This document shows positions 10,501 to 21,622 of a stretch of DNA of 64,000 nt, piece by piece (the stretch's first letter is position 1; each line of letters starts with the position of its first letter). This DNA is from Salvelinus alpinus (lineage: Eukaryota > Chordata > Actinopteri > Salmoniformes > Salmonidae). The position numbers and the translations under genes are program-made. The notes below the pieces were generated by a model, which saw only the letters and a program-made list of their open reading frames with translations, was not told the origin of the DNA and did not search any database. The DNA lies in NCBI RefSeq assembly GCF_045679555.1, contig NC_092089.1, positions 2,432,663 through 2,496,662 on the forward strand. The letters are read 5' to 3'.

Positions 10501-13500
10501 GAAGAGTTAGGTCTGTCAGTAACTGGTCTGGAGTAGGGACCAGTGGAGAAGAGTTAGGTCTGTCAGTAACTGGTCTGGAGTAGGGACCAGTGGGGAAGAG
10601 TTAGGTCTGTCAGTAACTGGTCTGGAGTAGGGGCCAGTGGGGAAGAGTTAGGTCTGTCAGTAACTGGTCTGGAGTAGGGGCCAGTGGGGAAGAGTTAGGT
10701 CTGTCAGTAACTGGTCTGGAGTAGGGGCCAGTGGGGAAGAGTTAGGTCTGTCAGTAACTGGTCTGGAGTAGGGACCAGTGGGGAAGAGTTAGGTCTGTCA
10801 GTAACTGGTCTGGAGTAGGGGCCAGTGGAGAAGAGTTAGGTCTGTCAGTAACTGGTCTGGAGTAGGGACCAGTGGGGAAGAGTTAGGTCTGTCAGTAACT
10901 GGTCTGGAGTAGGGGCCAGTGGGGAAGAGTTAGGTCTGTCAGTAACTGGTCTGGAGTAGGGGCCAGTGGGGAAGAGTTAGGTCTGTCAGTAACTGGTCTG
11001 GAGTAGGGACCAGTGGAGAAGAGTTAGGTCTGTCAGTAACTGGTCTGGAGTAGGGACCAGTGGGGAAGAGTTAGGTCTGTCAGTAACTGGTCTGGAGTAG
11101 GGGCCAGTGGGGAAGAGTTAGGTCTGTCAGTAACTGGTCTGGAGTAGGGACCAGTGGAGAAGAGTTAGGTCTGTCAGTAACTGGTCTGGAGTAGGGGCCA
11201 GTGGGGAAGAGTTAGGTCTGTCAGTAACTGGTCTGGAGTAGGGGCCAGTGGGGAAGAGTTAGGTCTGTCAGTAACTGGTCTGGAGTAGGGACCAGTGGGG
11301 AAGAGTTAGGTCTGTCAGTAACTGGTCTGGAGTAGGGGCCAGTGGAGAAGAGTTAGGTCTGTCAGTAACTGGTCTGGAGTAGGGGCCAGTGGGGAAGAGT
11401 TAGGTCTGTCAGTAACTGGTCTGTGTGTTGTGATGTAGGGTTTAGGGGGTGAGAATCTCCCCAGCAGACTTATAGTGGTGGAGTTCAAATCCCTCACCGT
11501 GGCAACACCGGCAAGACCTAAACCACGCCCCATGGAGACGCACGGCAATGTCAACAGGAAGGACTTTAAACGCTTCCGCAAGGTAGACCCCAGAATGCAC
11601 CTCACCACAACACAGGGTCATGGGACTCTGTTAGCTTAGTGTCTCTGTTTCTGTGTGTGTGTAGTAATGTGTGTGTGTGTTTCAGGTCCCAGTTCCCGGT
11701 GCCCAGGGTTTGCCCAACATCATCGGAGGGTCAGACCTGTTGGCCCACAACCGAGGCAAGAACTCTGAGCTGGAGGAGTGGCTGAGAGACGCAGCAGAGG
11801 TACACAGTCCTACTTCAGCTGCTGTTTACTACAATACTTACTGTCTGTTTAGCAACCCCTGAGACACACAAACACTCCTAGAAGAGAAGTACATGGTATT
11901 TACCATGAAATGGTAGTAACAGGGGATGGAGGGAGCTGAGGCTGGGTAGAGAGGAGATGGAGGGGGCTGAGGCTGGGTAGAGAGGAGATGGAGGGGGCTG
12001 AGGCTGGGTAGAGAGGAGATGGAGGGGGCTGAGGCTGGGTAGAGAGGAGATGGAGGGGGCTGAGGCTGGGTAGAGAGGAGATGGAGGGGGCTGAGGCTGG
12101 GTAGAGAGGAGATGGAGGGGGCTGAGGCTGGGTAGAGAGGAGATGGAGGGGGCTGAGGCTGGGTAGAGAGGAGATGGAGGGGGCTGAGGCTGGGTAGAGA
12201 GGAGATGGAGGGGGCTGAGGCTGGGTAGAGAGGAGATGGAGGGGGCTGAGGCTGGGTAGAGGGGGGGGCTGAGGCTGGGTAGAGGGGGGGGTTGAGGCTG
12301 GGTAGAGGGGGGAGTTGAGGCTGGGTAGAGGGGGGGGTTGAGGCTGGGTAGAGGGGGGGGTTGAGGCTGGGTAGAGGGGGGGGGGTTGAGGCTGGGTAGA
12401 GGGGGGGGGGGTTGAGGCTGGGTAGAGGGGGGGGGGTTGAGGCTGGGTAGAGGGGGGGGTTGAGGCTGGGTAGAGGGGGGGGTTGAGGCTGGGTAGAGGG
12501 GGGGGGTTGAGGCTGGGTAGAGGGGGGGGGTTGAGGCTGGGTAGAGGGGGGGGGTTGAGGCTGGGTAGAGGGGGGGGGGTTGAGGCTGGGTAGAGGGGGG
12601 GGGGTTGAGGCTGGGTAGAGGGGGGGGGTTGAGGCTGGGTAGAGGGGGGGGGTTGAGGCTGGGTAGAGGGGGGGGGTTGAGGCTGGGTAGAGGGGGGGGG
12701 TTGAGGCTGGGTAGAGGGGGGGGGGTTGAGGCTGGGTAGAGGGGGGGGGGGGGGGTTGAGACTGGGTAGAGGGGGGGGGGTTGAGGCTGGGTAGAGGGGG
12801 GGGGGGGTTGAGGCTGGGTAGAGGGGGGGGGGTTGAGGCTGGGTAGAGGGGGGGGGGGTTGAGGCTGGGTAGAGGGGGGGGGGGTTGAGGCTGGGTAGAG
12901 GGGGGGGGGTTGAGGCTGGGTAGAGGGGGGGGGGGGTTGAGGCTGGGTAGAGGGGGGGGTTGAAGCTGGGTAGAGGGGGGGGGGTTGAGGCTGGGTAGAG
13001 GGGGGGGGTTGAGGCTGGGTAGAGGGGGGGGTTGAGGCTGGGTAGATGGGGGGGTTGAGGCTGGGTAGAGGGGGGGGGTTGAGGCTGGGTAGAGGGGGGG
13101 GGTTGAGGCTGGGTAGAGGGGGGGGTTGAGGCTGGGTAGAGGGGGGGGTTGAGGCTGGGTAGAGGGGGGGGGTTGAGGCTGGGTAGAGGGGGGGGGTTGA
13201 GGCTGGGTAGAGGGGGGGGGGGTTGAGGCTGGGTAGAGGGGGGGGGTTGAGGCTGGGTAGAGGGGGGGGGGGTTGAGGCTGGGTAGAGGGGGGGGGGTTG
13301 AGGCTGGGTAGAGGGGGGGGGGGTTGAGGCTGGGTAGAGGGGGGGGGGTTGAGGCTGGGTAGAGGGGGGGGGTTGAGGCTGGGTAGAGGGGGGGGGGGTT
13401 GAGGCTGGGTAGAGGGGGGGGGGTTGAGGCTGGGTAGAGGGGGGGGGTTGAGGCTGGGTAGAGGGGGGGGGGGTTGAGGCTGGGTAGAGGGGGGGGGGTT

Positions 13501-14937
13501 GAGGCTGGGTAGAGGGGGGGGGGTTGAGGCTGGGTAGAGTTGGGGGGGTTGAGGCTGGGTAGAGGGGGGGGTTGAGGCTGGGTAGAGAGGAGATGGAGGG
13601 GGCTGAGGCTGGGTAGAGAGGAGATGGAGGTTTGTGGGTCAAAGCCCTGTGTCTGTGTGTTTCAGGATGAGCGTCAGAACAAGAAAGAGGAGACTTTGGG
13701 AGATGACCTCTTCAGGTACGAGGACAAGGCTTGTCAGGCTGCAAACACCAAAACAATCAACCCAAACCAATTTGGGTCACATTATTTCAGGTGGAGGACA
13801 CCACAGTCTACAGTACAATGTAAACCAAGCTGTGGCCCGGGCTATTGGTTGGAAGAGGTTTGGAGCCAGGCTGGGAATGAATGGATAAATGTAGAGTGAT
13901 GTTGATTATGTTGAACCCTCCAGCCCCCAAGGTAGAAAAAGTCAGCCACTCCGTCTGCAGTGGAGCAGAAGGGTTGGAGCACCCAGCTTACACAAACATC
14001 ACATTCCCAGGGGGCATTGCTCCGTGTTCAAGGACGTCACTACCAGACACAAGACAACAGCGCCCTACAGGCTGACGCACACACAGCTGCCTGCCCACAC
14101 GATGACTGGGACTAGAGGTTGTCTGCTGAGCTCTTCACTACTCCACACTCATTCATTCATCTATTCATTCCCTTAACCCCAATTCAGAAACACAAGACAA
14201 CATTGACCGCCCAGCAACATAGCCTTGGTTGTAGCTGTAATCCAACCAACATGGCTGATCTCAGGTTTTGATTCCAGCTAAACTATGATTCACATTCAAT
14301 AGAGCTGTATTCTCCCTCAAGGAGAAATTAGCTGGTCCCCTGCATACGTACAATACACATCAACACCATTTTTGGAATCGCCTGTCAAATAGTCATCTGA
14401 AAAGGACCATTTAGACCAAGACCCACAGAACAGAGAGAAACATTCCTGATGTGAGTGGGTGGATTTTCGTTTGGGACGGTTTGGGCTTGTTGTCACTGAC
14501 CAATCAGCGCCCAGTGATTCCTGCGTCACACCTGGTTGTCTGGGTTATGCTGGTGATGTATGCACACGCTAGGGCTGCTGCATTTTCCCTGGCTAAGCAT
14601 AAAAGGGTGTGTGCGTGCCTGCCTGGAGCGAGACTGCTGTTTGATCATTGAGTCATGATGCCCACTCAGTCATGCATGGCCAGAGGACAGCGCCGGCTAC
14701 TAAGAAAACAAGTCGTGGTTTTATGTTTTTGGGTCTGGCCCGAACCCGTCTCCCAGACTTAGTTTATTGGGAGGATGTTTGGTTTGAGTTCTTCAAACCC
14801 GGCCAGAGGTTTACAGCGCTGGCTTAATTTGGGCTATTTTTAATATTTGTCCAAAATGCATCCAGGATTGATCGAGCAGGAATGTTAAAAGCCTGAGTGT
14901 TTAGGTGGGATGTCTAGATGGCCACTGCCCTGACTTA

Positions 14938-14981
<44 letters not shown>

Positions 14982-15012
14982 GTACAACCCCAAACCCACC
15001 AAGAAAAGATGA
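7586..15012 (+). CDS. nbn: Nibrin, C-terminal portion (11 exons, 622 codons)
   Basis: Nibrin is the regulatory subunit of the MRE11-RAD50-NBN complex, which senses DNA double-strand breaks and activates ATM. Exons: 7586-7776, 8022-8122, 8251-8389, 8478-8686, 8815-8992, 9094-9724, 10001-10081, 11439-11582, 11686-11799, 13666-13715, 14982-15012; phases agree throughout. The first two exons match the second BRCT domain ([13 protein letters not shown]; then [18 protein letters not shown]). A disordered middle follows, with [10 protein letters not shown] in exon 5. Exon 8 holds the MRE11-binding core (RKDFKRFRK), exon 9 [15 protein letters not shown], and exon 10 the ATM-binding EExxxDDL motif ([12 protein letters not shown]). 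The protein ends YNPKPTKKR. The FHA and first BRCT exons lie left of the window or were missed. Intron 5 starts with GC. Introns 7 and 9 carry large minisatellites. Identification is firm; exon edges are by consensus and phase. Confidence 0.95.
8993..9093 (+). other. GC-AG intron in nbn
   Basis: The donor reads AAAAG|GCAAGT and the acceptor TCTCTCAG|ACC. Joining them gives GKKR-PREGEE in frame, matching the nibrin KKR region. No GT donor nearby restores the frame as well. Confidence 0.7.
9446..9697 (+). repeat. Coding tandem array, six 42-bp units inside nbn exon 6
   Basis: Six consecutive 14-residue units begin [35 protein letters not shown] and SASRRQQ. The period is exactly 42 bases and in frame. 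The units are hydrophilic and lie in the disordered middle of nibrin. Confidence 0.8.
10108..11423. repeat. 47-bp minisatellite in nbn intron 7, about 28 copies
   Basis: The unit reads TCTGGAGTAGGGGCCAGTGG, GGAAGAGTTAGGTCTGTCAG, TAACTGG. A few units near the left end lack the GTCAGTAACTGG part. Variation is mostly GGGCC/GGACC and GGGG/GGAG. It fills nearly the whole intron between 10082 and 11438. Confidence 0.95.
11925..13633 (+). repeat. G-rich minisatellite in nbn intron 9
   Basis: The outer parts (to 12250, and 13585-13633) use a 31-bp unit with GAGGCTGGGTAGAGAGGAGA. The centre uses units of about 24-30 bases made of GAGGCTGGGTAGA plus a G run of 6 to 14 and TT. Every unit has a long G run plus GGG, so the + strand is strongly G-quadruplex prone. 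Long proline/serine open frames on the minus strand are artefacts of this repeat. Confidence 0.95.
14941..14979 (+). repeat. (TG)n microsatellite forming the last nbn splice acceptor
   Basis: An uninterrupted TG tract runs into TAG|GTACAACCCC, the acceptor of the last nbn exon. No pyrimidine-rich tract other than the TG run precedes the AG. Confidence 0.85.
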
Positions 15013-15341
15013 GAGCACCTGGCTGCAACATGTGAAGCCCTGCAGACAAATGTTCATCTTAAGACACAGGAAGGGATGTCAACACCCCATGGAATGTTTT
15101 GCGCTTCTATAATTCTCAGTTTGATAGAACTGTCATCTCCGCTCCACTAATAATGTTCATGAATGGATCTTTGAGTTAACTCTGGTCATTTTGAGTACAA
15201 TGGTCAAGAGGGGCCTGTCAATGACAAATGTTTAAACGTTTTTTGTCGGTGATAGATGTGGGCAGAAATGTCTAACTTTCTATGTACTGTACACTAATTA
15301 TATACCTTGATTTAGTCACTGATAGCGAGGAAATGTAAACA

Positions 15342-15347
15342 AATAAA
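15342..15347 (+). promoter_or_regulatory. Poly(A) signal of nbn
   Basis: AATAAA lies 330 bases after the nbn stop codon. A second AATAAA is at 15382-15387. It is the first canonical signal after the stop. Confidence 0.6.
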
Positions 15348-15368
15348 TAGGTTTTACGTTTCAAGATT

Positions 15369-15374
15369 TTTATT
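15369..15374 (-). promoter_or_regulatory. Candidate distal poly(A) signal of osgin2
   Basis: TTTATT on the + strand is AATAAA on the minus strand, and another copy is at 15572-15577. If the distal one is used, the osgin2 3' UTR is about 2.5 kb and meets the nbn transcript end. Confidence 0.4.
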
Positions 15375-15387
15375 TGTTCATAATAAA

Positions 15388-17840
15388 AAATACAGTATAC
15401 AAAACATATTAAAAACTCATTTGAGTTGTACAAGAGAGGAGTCCAACTCTACCACGCACCAAGCAGCTTGTGTGTCTGTTGTGAACAGGAGAAGACCGTG
15501 GGATATATGTTGTAAGACAGTAGTAGAAAACCCTGGTTAGACCCCAGGTGTTGGGGAACCTGCTGTTTCCTTTTATTAATCAACCCCTAGTTAACCCTTC
15601 TCATCAAGGCACCTACTGTGTAGATTGGACATGTAGGTGTAATTAGCCATAAGCCAATGGTCTATCTGGGGGCAAGGTTGAGTGACTACCACCACCTTAC
15701 ATTTACACCTATCCACTGATTCATCTTTTCAGGTCTGGATGTAGTGCCTAAAGGATGGTTAGTTTGGAATACAGCATATTGACTAGGAACTCCATACATT
15801 TTCAGTTTGCTGATCTTGTCAACAATCTATATTTTATCCCAATTCCACAATTTGTTTCGTTTTTTCTTTTCTGCAAGCAGCTTTAGTCTTGAGGATGACT
15901 GAATGCGGAAATAAACTGCATATGAATACACACATTCTAATGGCGACTGACTGGTTCAATAAATGAATGAAACTCTACCCTCAGTCCTCACAGCTTTACA
16001 TACAGTGACAGGTATTTGACACAACAGACACATGAGGCGTATGATGGCTGTGTGAAAGTGACATGGTATGAGAAATGTCACAGAGAATACTATACGGACC
16101 TGGAATCAGCAACAGGCATAATATTTACTCCATAATGGCAACCAGAAAATGTGCATTTAACATAGTCATTATGACTTCAATAGGTGATAGTCAACTCCTG
16201 ATAAATGCAATGGACTAGCAGTTTTGTATTCAGACTGGTGGATGTCAATGAATGCACCTACAGTTTGCGTTTATCCAATGTACACTTATCAGGAGTCGTC
16301 GACTAGTAGTATTTTATAGACCCCTTTCTGTGTTTGTTAACATTGCTGCAAATTGGTGGCAGCAAAAAAAGCCTATATTTAGATGTTACTTATGAGTGCA
16401 TTTCACACTACTTTTGGATTATAATTGGATTTTAAGGCTCGTATGAATGTCCTGCTGTTTGTGTTATCCCAAATCAACTGCATTATACTTTATACTTCAA
16501 CTGCATTATGCATTATACTTAAAAAACACTTCAACTTCAACCAGTAAAATGGCTATTTGGCTAGCTTTTGCTACAGCCTATGTCAATTAGCGTTAGCTTT
16601 CTAGCTAACAACTGCTGCATCCAAAATAGTTATTTTTCAAAGATCACAACCAAATATAATCTTAGCGACTGTTCCAGCTAGAATCAAAACACCACGGTAA
16701 ACGTATGAGACCCCAAACAGTTATTTTGTTAAGCGTAATATCGTAAATCCAGGCTATGTTGAATGGACGCAGGTGGCGATGGCTTTTTTACTGCAGCCAA
16801 GAGTCACGCGCATCTGCATGACTTCAGTGTGTCTAAAAAACACTATTTGGCATTTTGTTATGGTTTAACATCAATAGAGAACTCTTATGCCCCATTGGTT
16901 GAAATCAGGCTGACATGTACAGTAAGTTAGCAATGAGTTATCTGATCCAGAATACATTCAGGTCAGGTGTGTGAGTGGAAGAGTTTGCATAGGAAAAGCG
17001 TTAAGAGGAGCGCTCCAACCATAGTGAGTTAGTTGTACTTCGTCTGATTAGGATGGTGATGGGGTTGTTGATTCATCTCTTACTTCAACGTTCCCATTAC
17101 ATCCTGGTCTGCCAGATACTGCTTGGGGTCTGTAGTTTGGCACTGATGAGAAACTCAGAATTGAGATGATGGCAGAAACACTATAGCAGCTATGGGCCTA
17201 TCTCTACAAAGTTCCATTTCCTTGAAGCTTTAAAGGGGAGTTGTAGTGGTTCACAGTCCATTGCATGGTGAAGGCCATCAGATAAATAGTAGAACAATTG
17301 TTTAAAGTAGATGAGAAATCAGAAAATGCACTTGCTTGAAAGACAAGGTGAGCAAATAACAAAAACTCAAGACATTACAAAATGTCACATATGACTTAAA
17401 AAAACATTGTCACACTGCAGATTGGATTTCTGGATAGAGGACATTAAACCCTGTGACAGCTTCCCAGCAGAAACCAGAACAGTGGAGCTGTAACAGATGG
17501 TGGGCTGAACCTGGTCATGTACTGTAACTCTAGCCTGCCTCCACTTCCATTGTTTTCAGTTCTCTCAGAAGTGGTAAGAAAGCTTCAGAGTTCAAATAGG
17601 TATGTCCACTGCAAACAATAAAATATTAAAAACGTACTGCTTGGCTTTGCCCTTTTAACTCAGAACTCCATTGGTAATAGTAGCTATTTTTACTAAGATG
17701 AACCCCCTCCTCTTCCTCCTTCCTCTCCTCCCTTTCCCTACCTCCTTTCTCTCTTCGCTTAAATAAAGATGCATCTTCCTCCTCTCTCCCTCTCCCTTCC
17801 AACTCATTCACCACCTCGTTCCTCTCCATCCACACTTCAC
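15388..17840 (-). other. Probable osgin2 3' UTR / intergenic interval
   Basis: No coding exon is seen on either strand. The interval lies between the converging ends of nbn and osgin2, and much of it is probably osgin2 3' UTR. The part next to the osgin2 stop (17700-17840) is CT-rich on the + strand. Confidence 0.45.
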
Positions 17841-19043
17841 CTAGATAAACTCCCCTCCTCCTACTCCTCCCCCTTCTGCGATCAGCTTGCCTTTCTTCTT
17901 CAGTCTCTTGAGCAGGCAGGAGGCAATGCCTAGAGCACCGCCCTTTAGGAAGCGAACAAAGTTGTCTCCCACCAGCGGGCCCATGGCGAACAGTCCTGGG
18001 TCCTTGGTGCACTCGAAGGTGTAGGGGTGCACATCCACAGGATTCTGCTTGCAGGAGATGGGTTTGGTGGGGTCCAGTCCCAGGTACTGGCCCTGGCCCT
18101 TGAGGAAGAACAGGTTGGGGTGGGTGCCGATCAACACCAGGGCCATGGAGATCTTAAAGGCCTTGAGGGAGTTGCTCCCCTGCAGGACACACTTCATGTC
18201 TGGCTGGAAGGACACCACGCAGTGCTCTGGGAAGCTGGTGTAGTCAGGGAACAGAACGGGACCACCACTGGTGGCCATGTTAGTTGTGGTGGGTTGGGGC
18301 TTGGAGCACATCTTGGAGCAGACTGAGGCGGCCATGCTGGGAAGGGCATTGGTGGTGGAGGTGGCAGCCATGTTTGGTGTTGCGTGGGTCTGGGAGTGCA
18401 TCATGTGGTAGACCTTGTGGTATTCTGGGTAGAGGGTCTTGGGTAGCTGTTTAAAGATGAGGCCTGGGTCGTCTACGTGTTTGCGGAAGGCATGCAGCAC
18501 GGAAATGTTGTTGTTACAAGCGCACAAAACTGCATCCGCCGCGCTTAACCCCGCCCCCACGATCAGCACCGGATCAGAGTTTGGCCCAAGCTTCTTCCGG
18601 CTCACAGCCAATCCCAGAGCAGAGATGCTGTGGAACACGAAGGGAAGCTCCTCCCCCTCTACACCCAGCTGAGCTGGCGAATCAGACGCGCCCGTGGCCA
18701 GAACTACATTCTCCGAAAACAGGCAGAAAGGAACGTGGGTGTCGCCCTGTACCCGCTGGTACCCCCTCACCTCCCACAGGCCCCCACCTTCCTCTTCGTC
18801 TACACCCTCACCCTCCCTCCCCTCGTACACCCCCTTTCCCCCCTCGTACACCCCCTTTCCTCCCTCCCCCAAACCTCCATGACCATTCTCTAGACCCTCC
18901 CCCTCGTGTCCACGGAAAAGTTTCTGCACAGAGGTCACATAGGTGTTGTCAACAAAGTTCTGCTTCAGGCCCATCAGCTTGACGTAGTTACGGTAGTAAG
19001 ACGAGATCTCCTCTGGAGTGGCCCGGTCGTTGGTCACGCCCCT

Positions 19044-19076
<33 letters not shown>

Positions 19077-20435
19077 GAGCACTCGTTGTCAAACAAAAGA
19101 TCCTTTAGTAAACTCTTAAAGTATTATGGAGATTTAAGCTGTCTCATTGTTTTGAATCTATATAAATTCATTATAGCATCTCTCTATCTCTCTCCATCCC
19201 TCCCTCCTTCCCTCTCTGCATTTGCCATTGTCAGTACCTGCATTTGCCATATGTCAGTACCTGCATTTGCCATATGTCAGTACCTGCATTTGCCATATGT
19301 CAGTACCTGCATTTGCCATTGTCAGTACCTGCATTTGCCATTGTCAGTACCTGCATTTGCCATATGTCAGTACCTGCATTTGCCATATGTCAGTACCTGC
19401 ATTTGCCATATGTCAGTACCTGCATTTGCCATATGTCAGTACCTGCATTTGCCATATGTCAGTACCTGCATTTGCCATTGTTAGTCAGGTCTCGGTAGTT
19501 GATCCCTGGCAGTTCCATCCAGATGCCCAGACTGATGGTCAGCATGGAGCCCTCCATCACCTAGAAGAGAGAGAAAAGAGAGAGGATTGGAGGTGAGGAT
19601 TTTAAGAATGTAGTTTAGGTTTAGCATTGGAACATAGGGATGAGGAGATTTGGGGGTGAAGTCTTTCCAGGTTTCCCAGGCATAGCTCTGCCCAGCACCA
19701 TGGGTGAGGTTAGGCGTAAATGAATGGGGAAAGGAGGGTATAAGCTGTTTAGGAATAACTCACGTGCCAGGCCCCTCCAGGCGTAGCCCTGCCCAGCACC
19801 AGGTGAGGGAGGTGCTGCTGCTTGTCTCTTCTCCACTGTAGCACAGGGGGAAACTCGTAGCCAAAATCAGCATTGGGGTGCAGCAGGGTGTCAAACAGCA
19901 CCGCTACAGGGTTTCCTGACCGCCCCTCCAGACCTTCACTCAGATACTCCAGATCCTGCATAGAGAGACCAGACTTGATCATGTTTCAGTGTTTGTGTTT
20001 GTCAACTGTGATCTGTGTGTGTGTGTGTGTGCTGTATGTGTGTTTAATGCAATGCTTTGATGTTCACCTGTTCAGTGATGGGCAGGTGTCTGGTCTCCTG
20101 TAACTTCCTGTACAGAACAGGGTTTGGGTGAACAGCTGAAGGGTCCAGGTAGGGCTTGTAGCCACTCAGCAGGTAGGACAGGCAGATACCTGATGGCCCG
20201 TTACCTACACAGACATACAGAGGAGAGAATCAAATGTTTGCAATGTCAGAGGTTACCTGTGAATGATGACGGCGGGCGAGGTGGGATGGCGAAGGGGTGC
20301 TAGCCTCTCGGGGCAGAGTTAGAGGTTAGGGTTAGATGTTAGCAGTCAGAGGTTAAGGCTAAACATACCTATGATGACCACAGGCAGTGTGGGGGGATGC
20401 TCTCGAGGCACAGTGGTCTCTTCCAGAAGAGGCAT
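17841..20435 (-). CDS. osgin2: Oxidative stress-induced growth inhibitor family member 2, complete (5 coding exons, 563 aa)
   Basis: OSGIN proteins resemble FAD/NAD(P)-dependent monooxygenases and are linked to stress and growth control; the OSGIN2 reaction is not established. Coding exons on the minus strand: 20435-20369, 20204-20068, 19955-19764, 19560-19466, 19041-17841, with consistent phases. The start MPLLEET is followed by the dinucleotide-binding loop VVIIGNGPSGICLSYLLSGY. Exon 3 holds DLEYLSEGLEGRSGNPVAVL and ends GGAWH. The last exon has NDRATPEEISSYYRNYV, a second nucleotide-binding motif LIVGAGLSAADAVL and the C-terminal GDNFVRFLKGGALGIASCL. A glycine/glutamate-rich insert lies at about 19037-160 in the last exon. 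Exon 4 ends in a 23-bp tandem repeat that also supplies the donor. A 5' non-coding exon is expected upstream but was not located. The tail-to-tail arrangement with nbn matches the human locus. Confidence 0.95.
18770..18910 (-). repeat. Coding Gly/Glu-rich repeat in osgin2
   Basis: The last osgin2 exon encodes tandem phrases GGKGVYEGGKGVYEG flanked by EGEG and DEEEGGG. The DNA unit of about 21 bases (CCCCCTTTCCCCCCTCGTAC on the + strand) occurs at least twice. It sits between the conserved segments TSVQKLF and LWEVRGYQ. Confidence 0.75.
19045..19074 (-). repeat. Poly-C tract at the acceptor of the last osgin2 exon
   Basis: A run of about 30 G on the + strand is a pure C tract on the coding strand and directly precedes CAG|GGGCGTGACC, the acceptor of the last osgin2 exon. 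Its length may be affected by assembly. Confidence 0.85.
19217..19486 (-). repeat. 22/23-bp minisatellite in osgin2 intron 4
   Basis: The + strand unit is GTCAGTACCTGCATTTGCCA plus TAT or T. About eleven copies occur. On the minus strand every copy contains TGCAG|GTACTG, a good donor consensus, and the right-most copy overlaps the end of the coding exon. Confidence 0.9.
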
Positions 20436-20459
20436 GGCTGTAGCCAGGGCCGGCACACT

Positions 20460-21597
<1,138 letters not shown>

Positions 21598-21622
21598 TAT
21601 ATATATATATATATATATATAT
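21598..21622. repeat. (TA)n microsatellite
   Basis: A short TA run at the junction between the Tc1 3' end and the LINE. TA is the Tc1 target dinucleotide, so the transposon probably inserted here. Confidence 0.8.

Noticed and set aside
11900-13642. 580-codon minus-strand frame rich in Pro, Ser and Gln
   Set aside because: It is the complement of the G-rich intronic array and overlaps nbn exon edges; variable G-run lengths change its frame.
18027-18982. Several + strand frames across the last osgin2 exon
   Set aside because: The minus strand encodes conserved OSGIN2 motifs over the same bases; these are antisense shadows.
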